Below are positions 8,241 through 16,558 of a stretch of DNA of 27,034 bases, piece after piece (position 1 is the stretch's first letter; each line of letters starts with the position of its first letter). The position numbers and the translations under genes were made by a program. Below the pieces are notes generated by a model, which was given only the letters and a program-made list of their open reading frames with translations, did no database searches and was not told where the DNA came from. Source of the stretch: Pseudomonadota bacterium (GTDB lineage Bacteria > Pseudomonadota > Gammaproteobacteria > Enterobacterales > Enterobacteriaceae); NCBI GenBank assembly GCA_023454395.1, contig JAEYFY010000434.1, forward strand, positions 1 through 27,034, written 5' to 3'.

Positions 8241-8819
8241 ATGAGCCTTTATAATCAATCGTTACTACCACCGGCCCTATTTTTAAAAATAGGGGCATGG
8301 CGACAACCAACAATAATGGTAGATAGAATAATCGATTTTGTACCAAGTGAAAAACCCATAATTAGAGCTATCAAACATGTTACTTTTAATGATCCGTATT
8401 TATTAGGGCATTTCCCTGGCGATCCTGTGGTACCAGGAATTGTGGTCGCTGAAATCTTTGGCCAAGCTAGCGAGTATTTATCTTTTATCGATGATTTCTG
8501 TTCAATTTATAAAGTAGAGAGAAATATTGAATTAAAAACATTTAAAGAAATATCAAAAGCAATAAATGAACCGGGATCAGAAATAATTTTAACTCAGCAT
8601 CGAAGTAAAGTTTCCGGTGTACTAGCTTCACAAAACTTAAGATATAAAAATTCTGCATATCCCGGAGATACAATAGAAATAAAAAGTATTTTATTATTTT
8701 CTGATGAGAATAATTTTAAACATTATTCAGTTGAGGCTAGAGTTGGAAAAAAAATAATTGCAAATGGCACAATAGTAAATTTTAGAGCATATTACCATTC
8801 AGATAAAAATGAAACTTAG
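8241..8819 (+). CDS. FabZ-type 3-hydroxyacyl-ACP dehydratase
   Basis: A 192-residue hot-dog-fold dehydratase that removes water from a beta-hydroxyacyl-ACP to give the trans-2-enoyl chain. The signature GHFPGDPVVPGIVVAE (56-71) contains both catalytic residues at the FabZ spacing: His57 and Glu71. The N-terminal R-PTIMVDRIIDF segment (21-33) is typical of FabZ. It is longer than FabZ (about 150), with an insertion-rich middle around residues 80-135, so it may work as a polyketide-type DH. The family is secure; whether it also isomerises, as FabA does, cannot be decided, but the motif resembles FabZ more. It lies between the ketoreductase and ACP genes with 12-nt gaps. Confidence 0.88.
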   Translation: MSLYNQSLLPPALFLKIGAWRQPTIMVDRIIDFVPSEKPIIRAIKHVTFNDPYLLGHFPGDPVVPGIVVAEIFGQASEYLSFIDDFCSIYKVERNIELKTFKEISKAINEPGSEIILTQHRSKVSGVLASQNLRYKNSAYPGDTIEIKSILLFSDENNFKHYSVEARVGKKIIANGTIVNFRAYYHSDKNET

Positions 8820-8831
8820 GATATTAATATT

Positions 8832-9137
8832 ATGGAAAATTATACTAGTTTAAATGAGAAAATTGAACAAAGAAAAAAAATGTTAAAGCGAGTAAAAGAG
8901 GGGCTTATTGAACGGCTTAATTTACATAAAACTATTAATCAAATTGATGATGATACTCCCTTATTTGGTAGTGGGTTAAAATTAGATTCCGTTGATGCAA
9001 CAGAAATTATTGTTTTTCTTAATGATGAGTTTGATATTCAAGTAACAGAGGGAGACGATCCCTATTATATGAGGACGATAAATAGCTTAACAACATTTAT
9101 TTTAAATAAGTTACAAGAAAAAAAGATGTATAATTGA
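8832..9137 (+). CDS. acyl carrier protein
   Basis: A 101-residue four-helix carrier protein that holds the growing chain on phosphopantetheine. The attachment site is the LDSVDATEI motif, Ser53 being the modified residue. Before it is the usual P-LFGSGLKLD loop, and after it the acidic helix II (EIIVFLNDEFDI). It has an N-terminal extension of about 15 residues rich in Lys and Glu, giving 101 rather than about 78 residues. The C-terminus is Lys-rich (LQEKKMYN). A cognate AcpS lies two genes upstream. This is the only ACP in the window, so all enzymes of the block presumably act on it. Confidence 0.93.
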   Translation: MENYTSLNEKIEQRKKMLKRVKEGLIERLNLHKTINQIDDDTPLFGSGLKLDSVDATEIIVFLNDEFDIQVTEGDDPYYMRTINSLTTFILNKLQEKKMYN

Positions 9138-9173
9138 AATTAAGAAATATCTTTTTTATTAATTGGAGATGTT

Positions 9174-10328
9174 ATGAAATATTTTGAAATGGACAATAAA
9201 GATAAAATATTATTTGCTGAATATAATGGTGTCATGCTTCCAAAAAGTTATTCTAATGAACATAAAGCGTATTTTTCTGTAAGAAATAGTATATTAATGA
9301 CAGATTTTTCTCATTATGGCATGGTGAAAATTTCTGGCAGTGATGCTTGGCGATTATTAAATTATCTTATTTCTGCGGATATTTCATCTATTCGTGATGA
9401 ACAATTACTCTATACACTTCTTCTTGATAAAGAAGGAAAGATAATGAGTGATGCTTATGTGTTATGCGATAACGAACATTATTTCTTAATTTCTGAGTGG
9501 ATGAATAGCGAATTATTATGTCAGCATGTACAAAAAGTATTTGATGAAGAAGAACAGTCAGAAAGTTATCAGATTGATACTATTACGCCTCTCTCATCAA
9601 ATTGGAGAATGATCTGTCTAGAAGGACCTTATGCTTGGGAAATTCTATCTGAAATATTTGGTATGGATATTATCGGATTACCCTTTCATGAGTTTATGTA
9701 TGTGAACGAAGATATGATTGCTATGCGTGTAGGTAAGCACGGTGAATATTGTTACCATATTATGGGCGAGGAAGATAAGTTAATTCAACTTTGGCAAAAT
9801 TTGAGTGCATTGGCTGAAAAATATGATTTAGAAATAGGGGGAATCGATGATTTAAAAAATATTCGACTCGAAAATCCTTGCTGGGAGCCACAAGTGATTA
9901 ACCCATTTAGCCGATGTCCCATTGAGTTACAAATGCAGTGGGCAATTAGTTACGATAAGGATGAATTTATTGGACTAGAGGCGATAAAGCAACGCGCTGA
10001 GAGTGGTGTTACTCAGAAAATAGTTGGAGCAAGAATAATCAATGTGCATGAAGACCCCCATATCTCAGAAGGCGATGAAGTCTATTATAAAAATGAAAAA
10101 ATAGGTGTCGTGATCCAAGCAGGGTACTCTTTTATATTAAATAATTATGTCGGAAGAATATTATTAAAGCGGGATTTTGCCTACGTTGATATTGATGATT
10201 ATAAAATAAAAACAGCTAATGGTGAAATTAACTTTATTACTACAAGTATTCCTTTTGTTAATAATCTAAGTTTAATTATTAATCCAACCGAGAATAGTTA
10301 TCTTGAAAGAGAATATATTAATAATTAA
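9174..10328 (+). CDS. GcvT-family folate-binding protein (aminomethyltransferase-like) in the biosynthetic block
   Basis: A 384-residue protein of the GcvT/YgfZ superfamily, whose T-protein members use tetrahydrofolate to take a one-carbon unit from an aminomethyl-carrying lipoyl group. Conserved points: SHYGMVKISGSDAW-LLNYLISADI (46-70); TLLLDKEGKIMSDAYV (81-96), in which Asp93 matches the catalytic Asp that T-proteins and dimethylglycine oxidases retain; GKHGEYCYHI with Glu191, matching the folate-contacting YTGE motif; RLEN at 231-234; and IELQMQWAI---K-EFIGLEA (250-270). No gcvH or gcvP is present, so it is unlikely to belong to a glycine cleavage operon. Clear ribosome site GGAGAT at 9164-9169. 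Its likely task is a folate-linked one-carbon or N/O-demethylation step on the ACP product, which is inference. Unlike YgfZ it lacks an obvious KGCYxGQE motif. Confidence 0.82.
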   Translation: MKYFEMDNKDKILFAEYNGVMLPKSYSNEHKAYFSVRNSILMTDFSHYGMVKISGSDAWRLLNYLISADISSIRDEQLLYTLLLDKEGKIMSDAYVLCDNEHYFLISEWMNSELLCQHVQKVFDEEEQSESYQIDTITPLSSNWRMICLEGPYAWEILSEIFGMDIIGLPFHEFMYVNEDMIAMRVGKHGEYCYHIMGEEDKLIQLWQNLSALAEKYDLEIGGIDDLKNIRLENPCWEPQVINPFSRCPIELQMQWAISYDKDEFIGLEAIKQRAESGVTQKIVGARIINVHEDPHISEGDEVYYKNEKIGVVIQAGYSFILNNYVGRILLKRDFAYVDIDDYKIKTANGEINFITTSIPFVNNLSLIINPTENSYLEREYINN

Positions 10329-10386
10329 ATCTTAAAATTTTTAAAAGATATTTATTAATTCTAATAGATATTATATAGGAATTACC

Positions 10387-12945
10387 ATGAATAGTAGACG
10401 CCGTCGGGTTGTAATAACCGGAATGGGGGTTTTATCATCTTTAGCTAAAGATGTACCTCAATTTAAACAAGTTCTTTTTAATAGGCAGTGTAATATTAAG
10501 CCAAGTAAACGTTATTTAAAATGGTTTGAAAATGCCAATGCATCTGAAATTGAGATGTCACTAGATTATTCAGATATACCTGAACATATTGCTAGATCAT
10601 TAGATAATGCGGCATTGTGGGCATATCGAGTCTGCTATGAAGCGCTACTACAAGCAGGTTTAGCAGAAAATAAAACGATATTAGATAACACGGCAATGAT
10701 TGTTGGTGTCTCTTCTGCGGGTACTGAAGCATTTTTACCTCTGTTTGAACAGCATATTGATGATTTTTCTATTAAAAAGGCCATTTTATCAGGAGGGTTT
10801 TCATCTTGTTGCTCCAGTGTCTCAAGTTTACTGGGCTTACGAGGCGGCGTTGAGTTAGTTGCGACAGCATGTACTGCAAGCTCTAATGCAATTGGCATGG
10901 GTTATGATTATATTCAAAATGGAAAAAATCCAGTTGTTTTAGCTGTAGGTACAGAACCTATTTATCTCCCTACCTTTGCCGGTTTTTATGCATTAAACGT
11001 GATGAAAACTACGCCAACCTCTCCCTTTTCTGGTACGCCAGGCATGTCAATTGGCGAAGGTGCTGGCGCATTAGTTTTGGAAGATTATGAACATGCAGTC
11101 GCTCGTGGAGCAACAATGTATGGTGAAATTATTTCTTATGCTACTTCTTGTGATGCTTATCATGAAACTGGCCCCGATCCACGAGGAAATGGTGCCGTGC
11201 AAGTCATGCGCAAAGCTTTAGATAATGCGGGTATTACTCCTAATGATATCGATTATATTAATGTGCATGGCACAGGAACAGAAGCAAATGATCGCATTGA
11301 AACAATGTCGATGAAAAAAGTATTTCCTAATATTTATAGTATTCCATTAAGCTCCACAAAATCTTATGTGGGGCATAATATTGGTGCTGCGGGTATCGTT
11401 GAAATCATAGCCTGCTTTATTAGTTTAGCCGAAGATAAAATTCCACCAACGTTAAATTTCACTCAGCCAAGACATACCTGTGATTTAAATTATGTGCCGA
11501 ATTTATTTCAAGATAAAAAAGTAAAATTATTTATGAAAAATAATTATGCCTTTGGAGGAAATAATTGCTCTATTATTGCTAGCCCTTATATTACAGATAA
11601 AAAAACGAAAGAATATAAAGCCAAACGTGTTGTTATTACCGGAATAGGGGCTATTACTTCCATTGGAAATAATGTAATGGAAATGATATCGGCTATTTTA
11701 TCCGGAAAACAAGGGACATTAAAAAAAATTGTATTTGATAATGATGTGCAAAAAGATATCGATAAATTAATGTCCGTAGTGATAAGAGATAACGATTTTG
11801 AGCAATCATTAGGACATCCTTATTTTGATCCTAATATCGATGATCGTTTGAATAATAGCGCTTTTTATCATGCTATTACTGGGGCTAATCCGAAAAAATT
11901 ATTACGTTGTTATGATCCTAGAAAAGCTATTCCTAGTGGCACTTATGCACTATTAGCGTTAAATGAAGCGCTGGCTGATGCTAGACGAAAAATTAAACGT
12001 AATGGTGATGATTTAGGCTTTATTTTAGGCATGTCAAAAGGGCCACAAAGTACCGTTAATCGCTATTTACAAAGTTTAATTCCAGATCCTAAAAAAGTAA
12101 GAACTTCAGAGTTTCCAGGCACGTTAATGAGTGCAGTATCAACATTTTGTGCTATTACTGAGGGGATCAAAGGGTATACAACCACCTTGGCAACGGGAGT
12201 GAATGCTGCATTAGGTGCATTAACCTATGGCTATGAAATTATTAGACAAGATTTACAGCCTCAAGTGATTGTTGGTGGGGCTGATGAGCATTTCAGCTCA
12301 ATTTCGCTCTATTTTCAAGCGATGAGTAAGAAAGTGAATCTGACCACGAACACAACAGATTATCAGGTTTACTCTAACACGAAAACAGGCTATATCCCCG
12401 GTGAGGGTGCTTGTATGTTATTTCTTGAAGATAAGGAATATGCCAGCAATCGTGGTGCTAAAATTTATGCTGAAATCATAGGCTATGGTAAAGCAAATGA
12501 TAATGCTTTTTTAGAAGATGAAAATATTCCCGATAGAGTGGTAGCGCTATGTAAAGCAATTAAACAAGCATTATCCGAGGCGCAACTTAGTTTCGAAGAG
12601 ATTGATCTTATTTGTGGTACTAGTGATGGAAATAAAGAGAATGATTGCGTTGAAATAAAAGCGATTCGGCAAATATTCTATCAAGGGGCTAATACTGTGC
12701 CTGTGGTGAATTATAATGCTTTTTTTGGCTTAGTCGAATCGTGCTCTGGGATATTAGCACTCTCTTTAGTTATTCATATGATGGAAAGTAGCAACATTAT
12801 TCCTATTCCCTATACAGAAAATTTTATTGCTGATGATATTAATTTTGTTACTCAACCCATAAATAAGCGAATAAAAAATGCTTTAATTATTGGCTCATCA
12901 GAAGGGGGAAATCACTATGCAATTATCATAAGGAAATTTTTATGA
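10387..12945 (+). CDS. fused beta-ketoacyl synthase and chain-length-factor-like protein (KS-CLF)
   Basis: An 852-residue single chain of two FabF-like thiolase-fold units, joined near residues 400-413. Unit 1 (about 6-400) has the full condensing set: nucleophile Cys162 in TACTAS, His294 in NVHGTGT, Lys325 and His330 in KSYVGHNIGAAG. Unit 2 (about 414-852) opens with the same RVVITGIG strand and keeps the fold signatures (YEIIRQ, VGGADEH, GYIPGEGA), but Cys is replaced by Val605 (Gly604 precedes it), the first His by Cys743 and the second by Leu782, and the Lys by Asn777. This is the pattern of the chain length factor of type II PKS and aryl-polyene KS-CLF pairs, here covalently joined, whereas these are usually two genes. 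It should catalyse chain extension with malonyl-ACP. AGGA precedes the start; the stop overlaps the next start (ATGA). Confidence 0.92.
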   Translation: MNSRRRRVVITGMGVLSSLAKDVPQFKQVLFNRQCNIKPSKRYLKWFENANASEIEMSLDYSDIPEHIARSLDNAALWAYRVCYEALLQAGLAENKTILDNTAMIVGVSSAGTEAFLPLFEQHIDDFSIKKAILSGGFSSCCSSVSSLLGLRGGVELVATACTASSNAIGMGYDYIQNGKNPVVLAVGTEPIYLPTFAGFYALNVMKTTPTSPFSGTPGMSIGEGAGALVLEDYEHAVARGATMYGEIISYATSCDAYHETGPDPRGNGAVQVMRKALDNAGITPNDIDYINVHGTGTEANDRIETMSMKKVFPNIYSIPLSSTKSYVGHNIGAAGIVEIIACFISLAEDKIPPTLNFTQPRHTCDLNYVPNLFQDKKVKLFMKNNYAFGGNNCSIIASPYITDKKTKEYKAKRVVITGIGAITSIGNNVMEMISAILSGKQGTLKKIVFDNDVQKDIDKLMSVVIRDNDFEQSLGHPYFDPNIDDRLNNSAFYHAITGANPKKLLRCYDPRKAIPSGTYALLALNEALADARRKIKRNGDDLGFILGMSKGPQSTVNRYLQSLIPDPKKVRTSEFPGTLMSAVSTFCAITEGIKGYTTTLATGVNAALGALTYGYEIIRQDLQPQVIVGGADEHFSSISLYFQAMSKKVNLTTNTTDYQVYSNTKTGYIPGEGACMLFLEDKEYASNRGAKIYAEIIGYGKANDNAFLEDENIPDRVVALCKAIKQALSEAQLSFEEIDLICGTSDGNKENDCVEIKAIRQIFYQGANTVPVVNYNAFFGLVESCSGILALSLVIHMMESSNIIPIPYTENFIADDINFVTQPINKRIKNALIIGSSEGGNHYAIIIRKFL

Positions 12946-14159
12946 AAAATGTTGCAATAAGTGGATGGGAAATAGATTTACCTTCAATGGTCAATTTTAA
13001 TCTACTTTCTGAACAGTTATTATCAAAATCACCCATTAAAACAGAAAAGTATTTTACCGACGATTATTTTACAGAATATTTTAAACTTAATCACAATCCT
13101 GCAGTTATCCAATATAAGAATAAAGAAAATAATATTTTTGAAAAGCTAACGCAATTAATTAACAACAGCCTTAGACGCGCCAATATAACTCTTGAAAAGT
13201 TTCGTTGTTCACGCGTTAAAATGTATCTTGCAGGGCACGGTCCAAGAGCAGATTTTATTGATTATCAAGGATTTTATGATAAAAATGATGTGGAAGATGT
13301 TCAATATTCTCCTCAAATAAAATCACTACATGCGACATCTTATGCGCAGGATGAATTGGCAAATAAATTGTTTACTGAATATCAGTTAGATTTTCCACCT
13401 ATCCCTATTTATTGTGCCAGTAACTCTGCATTAATGGCTGTCCACATAGGGCATAATGAAATAAGCCAAGATATGGCTGATTTTGTGGTTGTTTTATCGT
13501 GGAATAGCCTACTTTTGCAAGATATTGCTTTTATGGATAGCCAAGGTATGTTGGTCGAAGAATATGCTCAACCACTGAGTAAATATAGTGATGGAGTCAC
13601 TTTATCAGATGGTTATGCAGTCATAATTTTAGAAAACCAACAACATACTCACGCCAGAAAATACCTAGCTCCCGCTTATATCAGCCATACCCGTTTTATG
13701 CAAAGTAATGCTGAACGCGCAATGGGAGGAACATTATTTAATTTTTATACAATATCAAAAGCTATTTTACAGCTTCTTGAGATTAGCCATTATCTTCCGA
13801 GTGATATAGGCGCTATTTTTATTCATGGCAATGGTTCGATTATTAGTGATAAAGCTGAAACAATAGCGATTGCTAATATTTTTAAACAGCCTATTCCCAT
13901 TATTAGCTATAAAGGGCAGATAGGCTACGTTTCTAATTGCTCTGGTATTATTGATTTAATGATTATCGCTGATTCATTAAAAAATAATAGGCTGATCTCA
14001 TCTAATACACACTATCCAATAGATGATGCTATGGGGCTTCATTTTTTAGTAAATCAAGGGTGTGTAAAATATAATGCCAAACCAGTATTAAAAATAGGTT
14101 TAGGTATGGATGGTTCTATTATTGCCATGATATTAATGGCAAATAAGGATCAAAGATGA
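12942..14159 (+). CDS. divergent ketosynthase-like protein, second His replaced
   Basis: A 405-residue thiolase-fold protein of the beta-ketoacyl synthase family, divergent from FabF. Visible equivalents: Cys158 in IYCASNSAL (nucleophile position), His295 in FIHGNGS (for HGTGT) and Lys324. The second catalytic His of GHNIGAAG is replaced by Tyr329 in GYVSNCSG. It could therefore be a priming or acyl-transferring KS that has lost decarboxylation ability, or a structural partner. The N-terminus (VAISGWEIDLPS) fits the first KS strand and the C-terminus (KIGLGMDGSIIAMIL) fits the last. It overlaps the KS-CLF gene by 4 nt and the following gene by 4 nt, pointing to coupled translation and probably fixed stoichiometry. 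The exact reaction is unknown. Confidence 0.8.
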   Translation: MKNVAISGWEIDLPSMVNFNLLSEQLLSKSPIKTEKYFTDDYFTEYFKLNHNPAVIQYKNKENNIFEKLTQLINNSLRRANITLEKFRCSRVKMYLAGHGPRADFIDYQGFYDKNDVEDVQYSPQIKSLHATSYAQDELANKLFTEYQLDFPPIPIYCASNSALMAVHIGHNEISQDMADFVVVLSWNSLLLQDIAFMDSQGMLVEEYAQPLSKYSDGVTLSDGYAVIILENQQHTHARKYLAPAYISHTRFMQSNAERAMGGTLFNFYTISKAILQLLEISHYLPSDIGAIFIHGNGSIISDKAETIAIANIFKQPIPIISYKGQIGYVSNCSGIIDLMIIADSLKNNRLISSNTHYPIDDAMGLHFLVNQGCVKYNAKPVLKIGLGMDGSIIAMILMANKDQR

Positions 14160-15190
14160 GCCTATTAATATCCTCTGAAGCCATTAATGTGGCGGCTTAT
14201 GCTTTTTACGAGCCACAAGAGCCACTTATGCCTTTTATTCCTTCATGGTACAACGTATGGGAATCACATATGTTACGTTTGGTCGCTAAAAAGAGCGGAG
14301 AAACGAGTTGGAGTTTTCAACGCTATGGGGTCAATTATGATATGTACTTACGTGAGGGAATAAGAAAAACAAATTGCCGCCCTTATTTATATGCGATAGA
14401 GAACGTGGTTGATCAAGCATTTTCTTGTTTAGATACTCAGTCACAATTTCAATTAAAAAAAGAGAGAAATGGGATTATTTATATTGATGCATGGGGAGAA
14501 TTAACCGCTTTTGAGCAGATTGATAGCTTAAGAGATGCTTTTACTCTTAATATTATTCCTAGAAATATCATAAAAAAATATAGCATCAAAAATTTCTCTT
14601 GTAAGATAAGAGGTGAACGTAATGGCATGATGTCAGCATTACTATTAGCACAAAAATTAATTAACAGTGCTCTTTTGGATAATATTTTTATTTGTGGCGG
14701 TTTTCGAGCGATACCTATTTTATCTTTTAGTGAAATAGACAGACAACCATTAGCCTCTTTTTTTAAACCCAAAACACTTAATCATATCAACAGTATTGAA
14801 AGAGTGGCTTGTATTATTGTAAGTAAAAAAGTGCGATCAGATATCTCTATTTATATTAATCGCTATTTTTCTATTGATGAAAATAAAAGAAAGGCAATAA
14901 AAAAATTAAGGAATGAGTGGGATGAATTAATTAATGAAAATACTAAGTCAATTTATACTGCTGCTTTACTGACTTATAGATATATTTCTATTCTAGAAGC
15001 AACATTGTCAATGTTACCCTCTCATATTAATCGTTATTTTTTAAACCGCCTTTATGGTGATAGTGGATTTATCACGCCTGTTCTTATGTTTGATCATTTA
15101 CAAAAAATAGGAGGCTCTTCCTCACATCATATTTTGAGTGCATTTGATGGAGAAAATGGCACTTGGCTACTTGATTGTTGGAAGCAATAG
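14156..15190 (+). CDS. highly degenerate ketosynthase-fold-like protein, unknown function
   Basis: A 344-residue cytoplasmic protein I do not recognise from its N-terminus. Residues 145-190 (a loop, then GMMSALLLAQKLINSALLD, then IFICGGF) look like the nucleophile-elbow helix and following strand of a ketosynthase, but the expected Cys position falls near Arg155-Asn156. The only nearby Cys (Cys149) is out of register. No HGTGT or GHN motif is visible, and it ends with a GSSSHHILSAFDGENGTW segment. I read it as a non-catalytic KS relative, made likelier by position: it overlaps the KS-like gene before it by 4 nt (ATGA). AAGGAT precedes its start. Alternatives are a distinct thiolase-fold or scaffolding protein. 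The fold assignment is tentative. Confidence 0.5.
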   Translation: MSLLISSEAINVAAYAFYEPQEPLMPFIPSWYNVWESHMLRLVAKKSGETSWSFQRYGVNYDMYLREGIRKTNCRPYLYAIENVVDQAFSCLDTQSQFQLKKERNGIIYIDAWGELTAFEQIDSLRDAFTLNIIPRNIIKKYSIKNFSCKIRGERNGMMSALLLAQKLINSALLDNIFICGGFRAIPILSFSEIDRQPLASFFKPKTLNHINSIERVACIIVSKKVRSDISIYINRYFSIDENKRKAIKKLRNEWDELINENTKSIYTAALLTYRYISILEATLSMLPSHINRYFLNRLYGDSGFITPVLMFDHLQKIGGSSSHHILSAFDGENGTWLLDCWKQ

Positions 15191-15201
15191 TAGGGTAATT
15201 T

Positions 15202-15909
15202 ATGAGTGTAATAAAAAAAGCGTCTCAAATAGCATTGATTTCTCTCTCTAATATTAATAAGAGCGTTGGTGATAAGAGTAATCAAAAAAGCATATTAAAA
15301 AATATCACGTTTAACATAAATAATAATGATTTTACGTTAATTAGATATCAGTATGATAATGAAGAAGACGCGTTGATTAATATTATTTCAGGTATCGATA
15401 TTAAATATACTGGCGATGCTTATTTATCAGGATTTTATTTACATTCATTGAATGAAAAACAGCGTGCATTATTAAGAAATGAGATGATCGGTTTTATCTC
15501 TAGAAATAACTATTTTTTTTATGATTATAGCGTGTTTGATAATATTTATTATTCAATATTAAACTATAAATATAAAAAAAACAGAGAGTGTCAAATTATA
15601 AATTCACTTAAATTTATGGGGATAGAAAAACTTTATCATCAGAGACTAAAAAGACTATCATCAGAACAATTATTAAAAGTGGCTTTCGCTAGAGTTTTGG
15701 CGAAAAAACCGAAGTGTATTATTGCTAATTATAATAATGGTAATTTCAATCAAGATAACTTTTATGATTTTATTCGATTATTATTGAAAATACACACTGA
15801 GCTATCAATGCCAATATTATTAACAACGAGTTGTCATGGCTCCGTTTCGGATGTAAATAATATGATGAGACTTAAAAATGGAGAATTATATGATGAGGAG
15901 AAGCGTTAA
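15202..15909 (+). CDS. LolD/MacB-like ABC ATPase homologue with destroyed nucleotide site (pseudo-ATPase)
   Basis: A 235-residue protein with the LolD/MacB ABC-ATPase layout: ILKNITFNIN for the A-loop strand region, an IISGID-x-TGDAYLSG run matching LolD's LLGGLD-x-SG, a LSSEQLLKVAFARVLAKKP block (152-170) for the signature, and a C-terminal MRLKNGELYDE. The chemistry residues are gone. The Walker A position (about 49-57) has no GxxGxGKS; the Lys aligns with Glu55. Walker B reads CIIANYNNGNFN (172-183), with Asn176-Tyr177 in place of Asp-Glu. LSGGE is LSSEQ, and the Q-loop Gln appears to be Arg101. It should not hydrolyse ATP as a canonical subunit. The frame is intact, and a good TAGGGTA lies upstream. 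The next gene starts inside it. A sequencing artefact is unlikely, because the substitutions are spread through the protein without a frameshift. Confidence 0.75.
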   Translation: MSVIKKASQIALISLSNINKSVGDKSNQKSILKNITFNINNNDFTLIRYQYDNEEDALINIISGIDIKYTGDAYLSGFYLHSLNEKQRALLRNEMIGFISRNNYFFYDYSVFDNIYYSILNYKYKKNRECQIINSLKFMGIEKLYHQRLKRLSSEQLLKVAFARVLAKKPKCIIANYNNGNFNQDNFYDFIRLLLKIHTELSMPILLTTSCHGSVSDVNNMMRLKNGELYDEEKR

Positions 15910-16558
15910 CTATATTACTGTGGTTTTGATTCTAATGTTACTATTTCTTCTTCAAGTAGAGAGTAAAGAAAATAATAGAAATCTTAATAATCATTTTTTT
16001 ATTTTTATATCGTTAAATAATTTTACTGAAAGTTCTAAATTAACAAAATTAATTTCAGATTTAGATAATAATATTAAAAAAAATAACAATCAATTTGATA
16101 AAATAATTTATGGGTATGCAAGTGTCTTTTTATCTGAATATTATCATAACAGTAAGTATTATTCTCAGGCTGCAAGGGCAATAAAACAGGCGTTTTTTTA
16201 TCTTGATGAAGCAGTGGAAGAAAATCCAGCTAATTGGCGATTAGCTTATTTACGATTAAGAATGGATGCCTTTACACCTCAGGATTTAGGACGCTGTGTT
16301 ATTGCTAAAAAGGATAGTCAGCAATTATTTGAAAATAACAATATAAGTGCTGATCTTATTCCAATGATCAAATATATGTATATACGGTCATTATGGGGCT
16401 GTCATCAGTTTTCACAAGCAGAGAGTGCAATAGCCCAATTACTTAAAGAAAGTGAAGCACATAAAATAATGACTAAATATGGTTTAACAGGCGTTCCTCC
16501 GTGGTTACCGATTGAAAAAACCGCGGTTATTCAGCCTCTGACATTAGAGAGTAATTAA
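15890..16558 (+). CDS. secreted or membrane-anchored helical (TPR-like) protein of unknown function
   Basis: A protein of 222 residues that I do not recognise. It starts MMRRSVNYI and runs into a hydrophobic stretch to about residue 20, so it is probably exported by a signal peptide or kept as an N-terminal anchor; there is no lipobox Cys. The mature part is mainly helical, with pairs of helices spaced like tetratricopeptide repeats (YSQAARAIKQAFFYLDEAVEENPANW; CHQFSQAESAIAQLL is a second such unit), and ends in a Pro-rich GVPPWLPIEKT segment. I chose the ATG at 15890 over the one at 15878 because GGAG at 15880-15883 is correctly spaced for 15890. It begins within the ATPase-like gene, and its stop overlaps the permease start (TAATG). 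Position suggests a periplasmic partner of the permease. Confidence 0.7.
   Translation: MMRRSVNYITVVLILMLLFLLQVESKENNRNLNNHFFIFISLNNFTESSKLTKLISDLDNNIKKNNNQFDKIIYGYASVFLSEYYHNSKYYSQAARAIKQAFFYLDEAVEENPANWRLAYLRLRMDAFTPQDLGRCVIAKKDSQQLFENNNISADLIPMIKYMYIRSLWGCHQFSQAESAIAQLLKESEAHKIMTKYGLTGVPPWLPIEKTAVIQPLTLESN

Noticed and set aside
9174..10328. GcvT as part of a glycine cleavage operon
   Set aside because: No gcvH, gcvP or lipoyl-attachment protein is nearby, and the gene is embedded between ACP and KS genes; context favours a tailoring role.
10635..10898. 87-codon open frame on - inside the KS-CLF gene
   Set aside because: It is antisense to the catalytic Cys region of a strongly conserved KS domain, with low-complexity content and no ribosome site.
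15202..15909. Frameshifted or pseudogenised ABC ATPase
   Set aside because: The frame is intact over 235 codons, the changes are scattered, and the start and overlap with the next gene are well formed, so a retained non-catalytic protein is favoured over a pseudogene.
16078..16090. Poly-A run as a phase-variation tract
   Set aside because: Short A runs are everywhere in this AT-rich block and this one is interrupted and has no special placement; nothing supports switching.
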